From assembly GCA_008711295.1 (NCBI GenBank), contig VUYV01000609.1:184826-248825 (forward strand): 64,000 bases of DNA. Reading direction: 5' to 3'. Positions 25,106 through 36,360 of the stretch are shown here, in pieces. How positions within the stretch are numbered: position 1 is the first letter of the stretch; every line of letters starts with the position of its first letter. Made by a program: the position numbers and the translations under genes. This stretch comes from Anarhynchus alexandrinus (lineage: Eukaryota; Chordata; Aves; Charadriiformes; Charadriidae). Below the pieces are notes generated by a model, which saw only the letters and a program-made list of their open reading frames with translations, did no database searches and had not been told where the DNA came from.

Positions 25106-25500
25106 TATAGAATCATAGAATCATAGAATGGTTTAGGTTAGGAGGAGCTTGAAGAACATCTAGTTCCAACCCCCTGCCATAGGCAGGGACACCTCCCACT
25201 AGACCAGGTTGCTCAAAGACCCATCCAGCCTGGCCTTGAACACTTCCAGGGATGGAGCTTCCACAGCTTCTCTGGGCAACCTGTTCCAGTGTCTCACCAC
25301 TCTCAAAGTGAAAAATTTCTTTGTAATATCTAATCTAAATCTACCTTCTTCCAGTTTGAAGCCATTCCCTCCTCATCCTATCACTACATGCCCTCATGAA
25401 AAGTCCTTCCCCAGCTCTCCTGTAGGCCTCCTTTAGGTACTGGAAGGCCGCAACAAGGTCTCCCCAGAGCCTTCTCTTCTCCAGGCTGAACAAGCCACCA
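25106..25500 (-). mobile_element. CR1 LINE 3' fragment, subfamily B
   Basis: The tail ATAGAATCATAGAATCATAGAATGG (three tail units) starts at 25106, followed by the CR1 3'UTR (CATCTAGTTCCAACCCCCTG) and the C-terminal RT coding (GLFMRACSDR-type, read minus around 25420-25340). It is 5' truncated near 25500, just inside the LEKRRL block. It is the same subfamily as the large copy at 17.2-21.3 kb. Dead fragment. Confidence 0.95.
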
Positions 25501-26319
25501 GCCCCCTCCAGGCTGCTCTGTGGGGAGTGCAGCAATGCTTTGCTGTTCATCAGAAAAGACAGGGCACCCTGTCCAGCCCTCAATTAGACTTCTTCCCTTT
25601 GAAAGTGCTGATAAAGAAATATATTCCTTTACTTGCCTAAGGGCCAATTAAAATAATTACAGAATGACACTACCTTAGTTAGTACAGATAAAGATTGAGT
25701 ACGCTAGTCTATGTATCATATTAAGTCATTATCTTTCCTTCTATCATACAGCGCAAGGTAAAATGTGTATTTCTGGCACAGGCCACCTCAAAATGGCAAA
25801 TGCTATATTAGAGTGGTGCAAAAATGTACTAGAAACTATACAGAGAGGAAAGAAGAGAGTATTTGTCCCAAGGAATTTAAAAAGAAGTGCAATCATGATA
25901 ATAGAATACATCCCTTTTTTTTGACTGAATGAGTGCAATGTAAAAACCCTAATACACAATTTATGCCCAAGAGATTTTTTTTTAAGATTCATCTGTCAAA
26001 ACTTGTGGCATCGTAAAAACCTGAAACCTGTACTTCTGTAACAATACACAGATAACTTTTTATCCAGTTTGAAATTCACATTCTAAAGACACAGACACCT
26101 GCATACAAAGTCATGCACACAGAAAAGCTACAATTTTTAATTGGTCAAATTTTCCTTTATCTATCCCCATCATATACACTTTGATTAATTTATTTCTATA
26201 CATGCATTTAAAATTTCTACACTTTTGGGATATTTCTGAAAAAGAATGCATCTGAATCATTATGGAAAGAGAAAAATAGGGCACAAAGCACAGCAGCAGC
26301 AGCTGTATTGCTTTGTGAG

Positions 26320-26580
26320 TCAGACGGAGGTATTAGACCCGCTTTTGCTTGCTGCTCCTCCCTCACCCTAAGGAGGTGCAACTGCGGGAGCCAAATGGAT
26401 GGTTCGTTAGCGAAACTCCCACAGCCACATTTAGCAGTCGGAGAAGGTCAGGAGGGGTGCATGGCGGCCCCGAGAGCGCAGCGAGAAGCACTTTAGCACG
26501 ACTTGTCTCAGAGCCGCTACGCTGAGCAGGGCTCGGAGTAAGGATGTACCTGATGTCTGCAAACTGGAGCGGCGCAGAGA
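26320..26580. promoter_or_regulatory. CpG cluster in a CpG-poor region (candidate promoter/enhancer)
   Basis: I count about 16 CpG dinucleotides in roughly 255 bp (for example GGCGGCCCCGAGAGCGCAGC at 26464-26483). The surrounding kilobases are AT-rich and nearly CpG-free. It is not CR1 or LTR sequence that I recognise. Unmethylated CpG clusters in vertebrates often mark promoters or enhancers, which would explain why these CpGs escaped decay. It is shorter than a classical CpG island. No TATA box or start site is evident. It could also be a GC-rich repeat that I do not know. Confidence 0.4.
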
Positions 26581-26629
26581 AAATAATGTTTTCCTGGCAT
26601 TTCTCAAAGGTCATGTGGTGCTTTTTTGG
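26550..26629 (-). other. Candidate minus-strand exon overlapping the CpG cluster
   Basis: On the minus strand a pyrimidine-rich tract (about 26660-26634) ends TTGTTTTCAG at 26630. The following 80 nt (26629-26550) end in ATCAG directly before GTACAT, a permissible donor. One frame across it stays open (reading ...TFEKCQENIIFSAPLQF...) and continues open to 26363 if unspliced. The product is not recognised. The acceptor is good, the donor mediocre. Listed as a hypothesis because it coincides with the CpG cluster. Confidence 0.18.
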
Positions 26630-28586
26630 CTGAAAACAACATGAAAGAAAGGAGTAATGATCAAAGAGAGAAAAGGAGGTGGGAGAAGCCTGCTTTGCAC
26701 AGTTTGTCCTTATCCCTTACAGAAAAGCGCCATATCGACTATCTATCGAGCTACTTTGTAAATACAAGAAGTAGGACTGATATAGCTGTTTGTCCTAATC
26801 ACAGTAAAATACAGAGAACATAACAAATGACATGGGGTGTACTGCTTGTTTATAGACTGGGTTCTGCTGCTATAAATAAGTATTGCAGAGCTGTAACCTG
26901 TGTATATTATTGGCAAGATCTGCTTTTCAGGGAAATTTAAAGATATTTTCACAGGATTCCCAAGGATGCCATCTCATCAGACAAAAGAAGGCTTGGTTTA
27001 ATTCTTCTGGCAGTCTATTTCATTTATAAAACTAACTTTATCAAAAACAGTTTTTGATGTGTCTTTATTTAGTGTCTTGTACAACATCCAAAGGGTTGTT
27101 TGCATCGGCATACGCTCTCTCACTTTGATGGACTCTGTAGTACTCAGTCATTAGAAAAGAGTTTTCCCATTGTTTTGTATTTTCTGAAAGTATATTCTGC
27201 TTTACTGGAGTACCAGGAGGTAAGAAGAACTAAGCAAGCAAATGTGACACTGCCTGGATTTTGGGTCCAGACATGGTTTATAGGAGCACCGGGCCAAGAT
27301 GTAAAAGATCTGGGCCGATTTCCAAGATTTGGTAAAAATACATTAATAATTCGGGGGAAAAAAACCCACTTCTCTTTCCTTCACTTGTCAGTTCCTAAAC
27401 AGAAGATAGTACTTTCTTATCTGACAGCAACACAGGAAAGATAAAGTCTGTTTATAAGGATGTGGTGTTCCAGAGAGGAGGCTGCAGGTAGATAGCAGGA
27501 ATCACTTCGTGACCTCTCCTCCCCCACGGGGAGTAGTGGGAAATGGATGAATAAGCGCAGGGAACGGAGAAGACATTCATTTTGTGCTGATGTAGACTAT
27601 CTGTAAATCTTATTTCTAAAGGAAGCAAAATTCTCCAGGAGGTAGATGCTATCTTCTGGAAAGTTTGTGGTGGTGTGTTTTGTTCTTTTTTTTTGTTTGT
27701 TTGGGTTTTTTTTAAGATAAGAATAAGAGTCAGGATGAGCCGGGAAGGTTGTGATTTAACACATCTAGTCATTAGCATCTGCCATTTATACTATTACACC
27801 CTAAAATACAGATTTTCAAGGCCTCGGGTTTACCTGTTTCACTTCTTGATCTGTGCATGAACATGACAGACACATATGTGGAACACCTCAAAATACTATT
27901 TAAAAAACAGGACACCATATGCTTTTCTGCAGTAGAGAACAGCATTTCTCAGTGTCCCTACGTTTTCTTATTATGCTGCTTCACTCTCTGTTTACATTTG
28001 TTACAACACATAAAAGAAGATGATTTTTTTTTCTTTAGCCCATGATGGATGTTTTCTACCCACAGACCTATTTTATGGAATCTATGAGAGAAAAGAGGAA
28101 GGAAGAAATATTTTCTGAAAGTCACTTTTAACATTTGATGCAAGGCCAGGCACTGGATCAGTACAGAAATTGAATTACTTCCCTGTTCTCCAGAATGTCT
28201 ACCTTCATAAAACCTGGAGAAGGAAATTTGTAGACTGAAGAGTAGATACTACCTGCATTATTCTGTAGACTAGAAACATGGAACATTTTCTGAGTGCTAC
28301 ACTCATTTCAATTCAAAAATAATGATATAATAAGCAAACCTAAAAAAGAAATTACAAAGTGGCATTGATTCCACTGAAAGAGCCAAACATTCAATTATTT
28401 TCAAGCAAAATATTGTGTAACAAGGTCTTATCTTCTAAATGCAAAAACTAGAACTAATGTAGTGTTAAATTTCTAAAGTTAAAGACTACAAAACCATCTA
28501 TCAAAAGCTAAGGCTTGCCAGTACTGTCAGCCATATTGTATATTTTACAGCATTCTTTAGTGCCACAGACTAATACATTAAGAATA

Positions 28587-28613
28587 CATTATTGCCTGTT
28601 GAAGGCAATAATG
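28587..28613. repeat. Perfect 10-bp stem-loop
   Basis: CATTATTGCC (28587-28596), a 7-nt loop, then GGCAATAATG (28604-28613). Too short for a microRNA precursor on its own. No family recognised. Confidence 0.8.
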
Positions 28614-30532
28614 AATCTAGTGTTTCGTAAACTCTCTCTGGGCACTGGTATGCGACACTTCTCTAACTGGAAGGGAAAAAAAGACGTGTAACTGAACCTG
28701 CCTATCAGGTCACTGGGTTCTAAGAGAAAAAAAAAAAAGCATGCTTATTTGGAAATAAGAAGAAAATTTCTCCCATATCACCAAAAAGCAACAAGCCAAA
28801 AAATTGGAGAGCATATATTAAAGGTGTACTGGGGAATATTTGTCACTGGATGCAGAATAATTCCTCTTTTCTTCCCAGTTTTCCTACTTAGGAGTGCAGG
28901 AACCAGTGGGATAGCTATGCACAAATACAGCTAGACATGAGCAAGCTGAAAAGGGGAACTGGAAGTCTAGTGCATCTTTCAAGGTTAAAAGTTTGTCTTA
29001 TTCACTCAAGAAGGTCAAGAGCATGCCGGCTCTGACAAAGCTCTTCTACTCCCAGATGTGGAAGGGGTGGAAGAACAGGAGGAAGGCAACATTTCCAGAC
29101 CAGGTTTTGAGATGTCAAGCTTTTTAATTGTTGGGACTCATAATTTCAGGGGTCAGCTGCACCCACTGTGAGGGAATGGAAATAAAAGGGCCTCTCAGCA
29201 CATTACAGCACTTGTGGTCCATCTGCTCCACTTACTGAAAGGACTGGTCAATGTTGGACATGCTGCCAGCACCGCACTCCTGTTCTTGACACAGGATGAA
29301 GGGCTTGAGCCATGCAGGCTGACACAGGACAGGCACTGCGCTTCCCTGTACCTCATTTTTTTCCTCAGCTCCTTACTGTACCCAGATGTATAATTTTACT
29401 CTTAAAGCTGCATTATATTAATATTTGGAATTGGTTAGCCTAATATTTTTAACCGTTTTTCTCTTAAACCTTGTGGTCATTTATTAATTAATTCTCTGCC
29501 CTGGTATTTCCTTGTAACTATGCTAAGGCAGTTGATATGCCCTGCTTAGGTTCAGTATTCAGCTCATCGTTCAGTGAGAATCTGAGACAGACCTAAGCAG
29601 CAATGATTTGTATTGATTTGGCTTCTGAACTTTTACAATGTAGATATTGAATTTTTAGACAGTTTTGCATTAAAAATAACCTCATGAAAATAACAGCATA
29701 TGGATTATTTTGTCCTTAAAGCCTTTTTCCTAACATCTCTCTCTTTTGTACCGCAGTGTCAGCTCCCATACTTTCTCCACTTTCCACAAACCCGTCCTCA
29801 TCCCTCTGCCTCTATTCACTTACTTTTAATTCTGTCACCTGTTCACACGTGATTATCTGTGTGTTGGCATTTGCGTAGTACCAAGTTAGACAAACGCATA
29901 CACACAGGCAGCCAGATGCTTTTGATTATTGCTGTTTACGAAAGAGACCAGAGCCGTGCGTGTCACAGTTTGGAAACCTCTTTCAGTATACTGAATTCTG
30001 TGTATTTCTCCATCATAACCTCTTTCTACTTTGTTTAAGGATGAGCAGCTGTATTTTCAGACCTTGTCATTCCTCAATCGACACAATGTGTGAGATGTGC
30101 TTGGAAAGGGCAAATTCCCCTATAGGGAATCTATGGCTACCTCACTGTATTTTTATTGTTGCAGACCCAAAGGCTTGAATCTCTATCAGTGTCTGGCGCT
30201 TTGTGACAATTTTGCTCTGCACCAACTACTTCCTCTCTGTGGGATTTATACTTCTTTTTTTTATTCTTTAACAGAAAAATTCTTCACAGCAGATTGTGAG
30301 ATCTTCCAGAGGAAACAAAGCAAAGCAAAACAAAAGAAAACAACAAACTATAGAGCGATAGCAATACAAAAGCCTGCTTTCGACATGGAGTTAAGCTGTC
30401 ACTTCTCTATTTCAAAATGCACATGATGTACAAATGCAAATGTCAGAATCGCCTGTAGCATAAACCTCAATAGGAAACAGTACGTTTGCTATACCTGAAC
30501 ACAAAGATCAGCTGGAGAGAGAGGAAAACAGA

Positions 30533-30546
30533 TTTTTTTTTTTTTT
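30533..30546. repeat. T14 homopolymer
   Basis: An uninterrupted run of 14 T. No adjacent retrocopy was recognised. Confidence 0.9.
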
Positions 30547-31724
30547 CTTAATAAGAAGGGCTGCCAAGTCAGTTATGTTGAAACAAAAGAAAGAGAAGTG
30601 ACTTGCTTGTACACATACAGGCACATAATTTTTATGTTGGGTTGTGGTAATGTAAAATAGATTCTTAATTTAAAAGAGAGGGCTTAGATAAAGAGCACTC
30701 CAAAAGAAACCACTTTATCATGATCTCTGATCAATAAATGAAATTTATAACATTAGAAAAGGTCTCTCTGTGCTTGCAAATGAACAATATGCCATGACAT
30801 GTATACAATTTTTTCTACCCATCATATGAAATAATGGTTATTTGCAAGCGGGATAGTTCCTAATTTATTTTTCTAATAATCTAGTCACTGAGTAGCTATA
30901 ATACTTATTGATTGTGATTCTTCCAGATCAATAGCATATTGTCAAAACAATCCTTCAGTTGTTCCATAAAACAAAACAAAAATTGACAAAGTAGTATTGG
31001 CTGTACGGGAACAGCACCAAACGCTTCTTAATATGCAATCATTATGTAATGCTACCAACAAAGACTGGGGTGTAGCCCACCTAATTTTAGTCACCCAAAG
31101 GACAGATTTCAGTCTGTCATCTAAGTTCCCTTCTTAACCAGCAGGCCTACAGAGGGTGATGGCTAGGCTTCTAAGGCAGATGAAATGAATAACCTTCTGA
31201 AGATGCCAATCTCTCTTCAATGACGAGAGAAGTCTTAGTGTTTTGATGGTCGCTAATAGGTCATAGTACCCCTGATAGCCCAAAAGGACTGTGACAGAAC
31301 TATTAACCGGTAGATGACTAAGTATTTTGGGGACAAGGTTGGGAGGAGTTATTAGGGAGCCAAGAAAAATTGTTTGCTGACAAGTTCCTGTAGTAGGATG
31401 ATCATCTCTTTCTCATATTACTCTCTCCTTCAACTGATGCACTCTAAACATTCTCAGGAAGAAACACGTACTGGCTTAAAAAAAAACCCAGAAAAATTGT
31501 TAGAGAAAGGGTCCAACCCAATGTTTTCCCCATATATCTCGGTTGGCTTTCAACCTCAAACATATAAAAATCTTGAACCTGTCTCTCAGAATCCTGAGAT
31601 TAAGTTTAAAAACATTAGTACTTTTTTAAAAAAAGAACTGTTTCCCTTTGTTTGCTTCTGAACCTTTTTGGGTGTAGGTGTGTCACATCTTCAAGAGTTT
31701 CTTAAAAATTCGAGGGTTGTAATT

Positions 31725-31747
31725 AAAAATATTAAATTAATATTTTT
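31725..31747. repeat. 23-bp AT palindrome
   Basis: AAAAATATTAA, a central A, then TTAATATTTTT. The arms are perfectly complementary over 11 bp. It can form a cruciform or hairpin. AT-rich background makes such palindromes more likely by chance. Confidence 0.85.
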
Positions 31748-31856
31748 GAGATCCTTAATTAGGCTATTCATATGATAGAAGGGTATCTGCATGGTGAATA
31801 TTGACTCCAGAAACAGGAATTCAAGCAAAACATCAAATACTACACAGGTAACTGCT

Positions 31857-31880
31857 AAAACTGCAACTTTTTGCAGTTTT
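31857..31880. repeat. Perfect 10-bp stem-loop with CTTT loop
   Basis: AAAACTGCAA (31857-31866), CTTT, TTGCAGTTTT (31871-31880). The stem has a tight tetraloop and could extend with a bulge to flanking CT/AG. No adjacent gene. Confidence 0.85.
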
Positions 31881-32084
31881 TAGGAGTTTGAGCCACCCTA
31901 CACTGGTAGCTGAAAGAGACTGAAGCTGTTGCTATGAAGCAGCAGAGTTCACTTGTTTCAGTGGGTTCCGGGTGCTGAACTCCCTCTTGCTCACCCAGGG
32001 AATCTTTCTATTCACTACCCTGGGTTTTTGGCCAGAACTGTGACAGAAAAAAGAGTCCACCCAGACTAACATCCTAAACTTCTC

Positions 32085-32254
32085 TCATAGAATCATAGAA
32101 TGCCTTGGGTTGGAAGGGACCTTGAAGATGATCTAGTTCCAACCCCCCTGCCATGAGCAGGGACACCTCCCACTAGACCAGGTTGCTCAAAGGCCCATCC
32201 AGCCTGGCCTTGAACACTTCCAGGGATGGAGCTTCCACAGTTTCTCTGGGCAAC
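32085..32254 (-). mobile_element. CR1 LINE 3' fragment (170 bp), subfamily B
   Basis: Starts at the TCATAGAATCATAGAATGC tail, continues with GGTTGGAAGGGACCTTGAAG and the 3'UTR, then the final ORF2 codons antisense (CATCCAGCCTGGCCTTGAAC). It is 5' truncated at TCTCTGGGCAAC, 32254. It is well preserved, so fairly young. Confidence 0.95.
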
Positions 32255-33158
32255 ATCTTCTTATACGGGCTATGCAGGAAACAAGTTTAAACAGAATATA
32301 TCTTCCTCAACACTGAATTAACAACAGAAACATATTTTAATCAATAACAATTAATATTTCATTCTGAGAAACACAACAGTGTCTGTTTGTGATAAAGGAA
32401 AATCTTGTGTGCTGTCAGAAAAACATTCCAGGTAAGCAGGTTAGCAATAGGGCTTCTTGCAGTATCTAAAATTTTCATTTTCTTAAGAACCAGAATAATT
32501 ACACACTTTTATTCTCTGAGGTTTTGTGAGCGATAGCAAATAAAGCAAACTCAAATGTTTTCTGTCACCTAGACAGGTGTTACTGCAAGCTAACAAAAGA
32601 AATAGCAAAAAAACCCATCCAGAGAATAAACGCAAGCCTTGCTCACTAAATAGTCATTTGACATCCCTTTTCACAGAGTTTGCCCCCTGGGCAAGGGTCT
32701 CTGTGATAAAGATAAGCTCACATTGTAAATGCTTACTTTATAGCCAACTAGAGTGAACTGTGCTAAAGGCAATATTTGTAGTTAACATTACTGTGCAAAT
32801 TTCTTGCCATTTTTGAGATAGCTAGAAAGACTACACTGCTGATGTTTCTGTCAGAGTAATACTTCTGCCCAATATTCTGCCCATATTTTTCAAAACTACT
32901 AGAACTGGAAATATTATTACTAATACCATAGGGAGAATAAAAAGGCAAAAACTCAAATAAGAACTTGAATGCAAAGCTAAAAAATATTTGTTCCTCTTTT
33001 CTAGAAAAATAATAACTGTTAGAGACCTGTGGTTTAATAGATCATATGTTTGATAATTAAATACATGTATAATGCATACTGTGAACAGGTTACGTAACTT
33101 GGTGTAAAGTAATCCTGACCTATATATATATAGTCCACTTACATTTTAGAACCATGTC
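32255..33158. other. Unique AT-rich DNA
   Basis: No gene recognised. A (TA)6 run lies at 33121-33132, just before the LTR fragment. Confidence 0.65.
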
Positions 33159-33376
33159 TGTACTGGGTTTGGCTGGGATGGAACTAATTTTCTTCATATT
33201 TTGCTTATTTTGCTTTGCTTGCGAGCTCAGCTTTTGCTTTACCTATTAAATTGCCTTTATCTCAACCCATGAGTTTTCTCACTTTTACTCTTCCAATTCT
33301 CTCCCCCACCCTCTGCGGGGGGAGTGAGCGAGCAGCTGGGTAGGGGTGAGCTGCCCACCAGGGTTAAACCACAACA
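33159..33376 (+). mobile_element. Solo LTR of an avian endogenous retrovirus, internally deleted
   Basis: Begins TGTACTGGGTTTGGCTGGGA and ends GGGTTAAACCACAACA, so both LTR termini (TG...CA) are present. Between them are a poly(A)-signal ATTAAA (33245-33250), the segment ATCTCAACCCATGAGTTTTC and a G-rich GGGGGGAGTGAGCGAGC block. These are hallmarks of a widespread bird ERV LTR class, probably ERVL/ERVK-like. At only 218 bp it is shorter than I expect, and the 5' part jumps at about 33200 from TTTTCTTCATA to the 3' half, so the promoter/U3 portion appears deleted. No internal viral genes flank it. I could not match a target-site duplication (flanks ATGTC and TTACT). Confidence 0.8.
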
Positions 33377-34138
33377 TTACTTGTCTTAGGGTCAGCTAAA
33401 GTGTAGTATAATGCCTTAAATTCATTCTAGCTTTGGATATGACGTAAAAGGTAAAGTTAAACATAGGAAGTGAAGCTCATTACCAGATTCAGCCTGTCCT
33501 CCATTTTCTAACTTTAGAATGCAAGAATGTGCATGAAGATAGAAAAACATTAATTTGTGTTGTCATTTCTGCAAACCAGGGATGTTCTTACAACTGGTCT
33601 CACTGAAATTGTCCAATAAAAAAATTGTAAGTCATAGGCATGTTCAATCTTTGTGATAACTGCAGAGAGAAAAAAAAATGAAGTAACCCTCGCTTTTTTG
33701 GCTGGGACAATCCAAATTGGAAAGACACACATTTTTTTTTCTGCAGAGCACTAACAGCTTTTCTGTGGCATGTTACAGTTACTGACATGTGAAGAGGATC
33801 TTTTTTAAGTGATAGAAGGTCAAGGTTCAGTTAAATGCTTGATCACTACCCTCTTTCTACCTTTGTAAATCAGATTTTGAGTTTCTGTTTAGCTGTTCTT
33901 GACACAATTTTCTTCAAGAAATGCTTAAAACGATATGGCCAAAATTGCAAAGGAAGAATCTAAAGCCTACTACCAAATCTGTGCTGTCCACATTTTCAGA
34001 GATGATCATGTATTTATACTCACTTGTGAGCACAAACTGTTTAGGCATCTCATAATCCAATTTTGACTTACGAACACACAGCTTGCTTTCAGAAATATGC
34101 TTGCATGTGTAATTAAAAGATATGGGGTAATGCTTACA

Positions 34139-34344
34139 GCTCCTGCCAAGGCATTCAGCAGAGAGCACCCTGGAGAAGGAGATGAAAGCAACCAGAGCAG
34201 GAGCCAGACAAATTGGAATACGGGGCAGCAACAGCAGGAGCCAGGAACAGATAAAAGGTTAATGCAACATCCGTGAGAGCAAGACGGGGACTGTATCCCA
34301 GGCAGGGCTTAGAACAGGTCCTGAGATTCGCATGAAACAAACTG
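34139..34344 (+). other. Possible exon ending in a strong splice donor
   Basis: The GC-richer block 34139-34344 ends ACTG directly before GTAAGTGTG (34345 on), a near-ideal donor. A weak acceptor-like CTTACAG lies at 34132-34138. No long open frame exists on the plus strand here, so it would be an untranslated or non-coding-RNA exon. Composition and donor are the only evidence. Confidence 0.15.
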
Positions 34345-34640
34345 GTAAGTGTGAATTACCAAGATACAGTTCTATCTTGGGACTTGTGGCAACTTCATAA
34401 ATCATGTTTGCTTTTCTCTCATGGTTTATGATGTCATTGGAAACCCTTGATGGAAATATAACCTCATAAGCAAGATACCCGCTATTTATTCTCTATCTTG
34501 TGTATATAACCAACAAATATTTGTTTACAGCAAAGATGACTTACACCTAGTCACATTTGAACTCAAGGACCTCCAGAGATGAAAAGCATAACAGCAATCT
34601 ACAGTTTGCTAAGCCCATCAGGGTACTTCATCACAGTGGT

Positions 34641-34679
34641 GGAGGGTGGGAGGAGGGAGGGATGGAGGGAAGGAGGGAG
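34641..34679 (+). repeat. Purine-rich tract with G-quadruplex motif
   Basis: The core GGGTGGGAGGAGGGAGGG (34644-34661) has four G-triplets with loops of 1, 4 and 1 nt. Two more triplets follow (34667-34669, 34675-34677). This meets the usual G3+N1-7 G-quadruplex pattern and is also a (GGGA)n-like simple repeat. Confidence 0.85.
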
Positions 34680-35950
34680 TGCGTTTCTGTTTGTGCGTGT
34701 ATGCAAGGAAAGGGAGGCGGTCAGGTGCAGGGTTGGGTTAGGCATGTGGGAAGCAATGCAAATCCATTTTCAAAGACTTGCAGTCACACAACTCCTTAAA
34801 ACCAGTGGGAGATGTTTGGCTAAATTCCATGCAACACTGAAATTTGAGGGGAAAGTCTTTAGCCATTATCTGTGATATAATTTAGTTTGAAAGCTTACCG
34901 AGAGAGGGGAAATAGCGTTTGGGGGGCAAGGCATTTGCATAGCCCACTTCTTCTGCAGGTGTCTAATTGGTAGTGATACAGGTTTCATTAGAATACGCAG
35001 CAGGTTGTGGAGCTATCTAAAATGCCACTGAAGATAAATGCATTTTGTTATCAGCAAATGTAACTGCTTGCACTGGGAACCAAAACTAGACTATGCCGTA
35101 TGATACCCATACTGCATCCTTCCTTTCATCCCGCTCTGTGGAAAAATTGGAACACACAAAGAATTATTAAGACCTTGTACATTGGAAAGAAACTAGTTTA
35201 AAAGCCACAAGTATGGAAAGCTAAAATTGGGGCAGATAAAAACAGTCTACCACCTTTACTAGTGCTGTGTTTACGGTAGTCCTTGCAGGAGCAAAGGAGG
35301 AGGGTGGTGCAACAGAACCACACTGAAGTTAATGGGCTTCTGTACTTTCAAGACCCAGTGTGAGAAGCTAAAGAGGGTTTATACTTAATCCTGTGTGCAG
35401 GAAATTAATTCCTAGATATACTGTTCTCTTGCAAGTGTGCAGTATTTTTGCATGGAAGATATTAAGGATTGCTGCCTGAGGAGAAAACGGTCCTTGGCTG
35501 GGAGTGGATAAGAATTACAAGTCACGAACCACAAGGTAATACTGTTTTTGGACAGCCTCTGTCTCCCAATTCCTTGTTAAAATTGAGTGTGATTGTAAAT
35601 ACATACCTGTAAAACAAATGAAAACAAATACAAGAATACTGCAGCCTTAAGCTCACAAATACTACAGAAACTCAAGAAAAGCAACCAGCTAACCACAGCC
35701 AAAGTGAACTATGGGAAAAACAGGAAAGCACAGAGCTGCAGAGTTAAAGTTAAAGTTAATTCTACCCACCTCTAACATTTATGTTATCTCACATCCCTTA
35801 GCCTTTGAGGACTTTTTTTGTTTTATACTTTAAATATTGAACACTTTTGCATGAGACTATCTTTTTGTCCTCTGTTTGTACAACACTTGGCAGATAAAGT
35901 CTTGGTTGATGGCTGATACACCTGGGCAATATGCTTACACAAAGAAGAGG

Positions 35951-35998
35951 TGTCATTAATAAAAAAGCATCTAGTGTCATTAATAAAAAAACACCTGG
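35951..35998. repeat. 24-bp tandem duplication (2 copies)
   Basis: Units at 35951-35974 and 35975-35998 share TGTCATTAATAAAAAA, with small differences at the unit ends. AGGTGT at 35949-35954 and ACACCT at 35991-35996 bracket it as a 6-bp inverted repeat. Confidence 0.85.
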
Positions 35999-36285
35999 CT
36001 AACTTATTATTCATAAAAGGTGGAGTTCTTGGGCATTTTGGAGGGAACAGGAGAGTTGCTTATTCTGGTTTGTATTTTTATTCTTCTAACAGTAAGAAAC
36101 TTGAAAAGTATTATCACAGATGCACAAAACCCTCTCAGTTCTCTGCATGCTGTATGTGAACACTGGTAGGCATTTCCATCAGTCAGAAGGTGATTTCTTA
36201 GAAGAAGCGTAAAAGTTTACTTACACTTCCAGTAATAGAATATATTGGGGTTTTTTTGGTTTGGGTATTTTTTCTTTTCCTTCAG

Positions 36286-36360
36286 GAAATGCCCAGACAT
36301 TTATAATGGAGAGACAGGCAGGCACCTCACTGACTGCGTCAAAGGATGCCTTAGCATGGA
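36286..36360 (+). pseudogene. GIY-YIG-like peptide relic (possibly Penelope-type element)
   Basis: One frame reads KCPDIYNGETGRHLTDCVKG (36287-36346). The spacing C-x3-Y-x-G-E-T-G-R-x-L is that of the GIY-YIG nuclease motif as found in Penelope-like retroelements, with one change in the YIG block (YNG for YIG). Downstream, another frame (about 36374 on) loosely resembles the continuation, so a frameshift is likely. It is preceded by a strong acceptor-like tract TTTTTTCTTTTCCTTCAG ending at 36285. It is too short to be sure; a chance match or a spliced host exon are alternatives. Confidence 0.3.

Larger units (their letters stand above)
25501..32084. other. Unique AT-rich DNA containing a CpG cluster
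   Basis: Mostly AT-rich non-coding sequence. Highlights are the CpG cluster at 26320-26580, a 10-bp perfect hairpin at 28587-28613, a T14 run at 30533-30546, a 23-bp palindrome at 31725-31747 and a 10-bp perfect hairpin at 31857-31880. Open frames such as 27100-27444 (114 codons) and 30097-30426 have no recognised domain. Confidence 0.6.

Noticed and set aside
25106..25135. Regularly repeated ATAGAATC units, considered as a repeat array or CRISPR-like
   Set aside because: These are the terminal tail repeats of CR1. They are short, contiguous and lack spacers.
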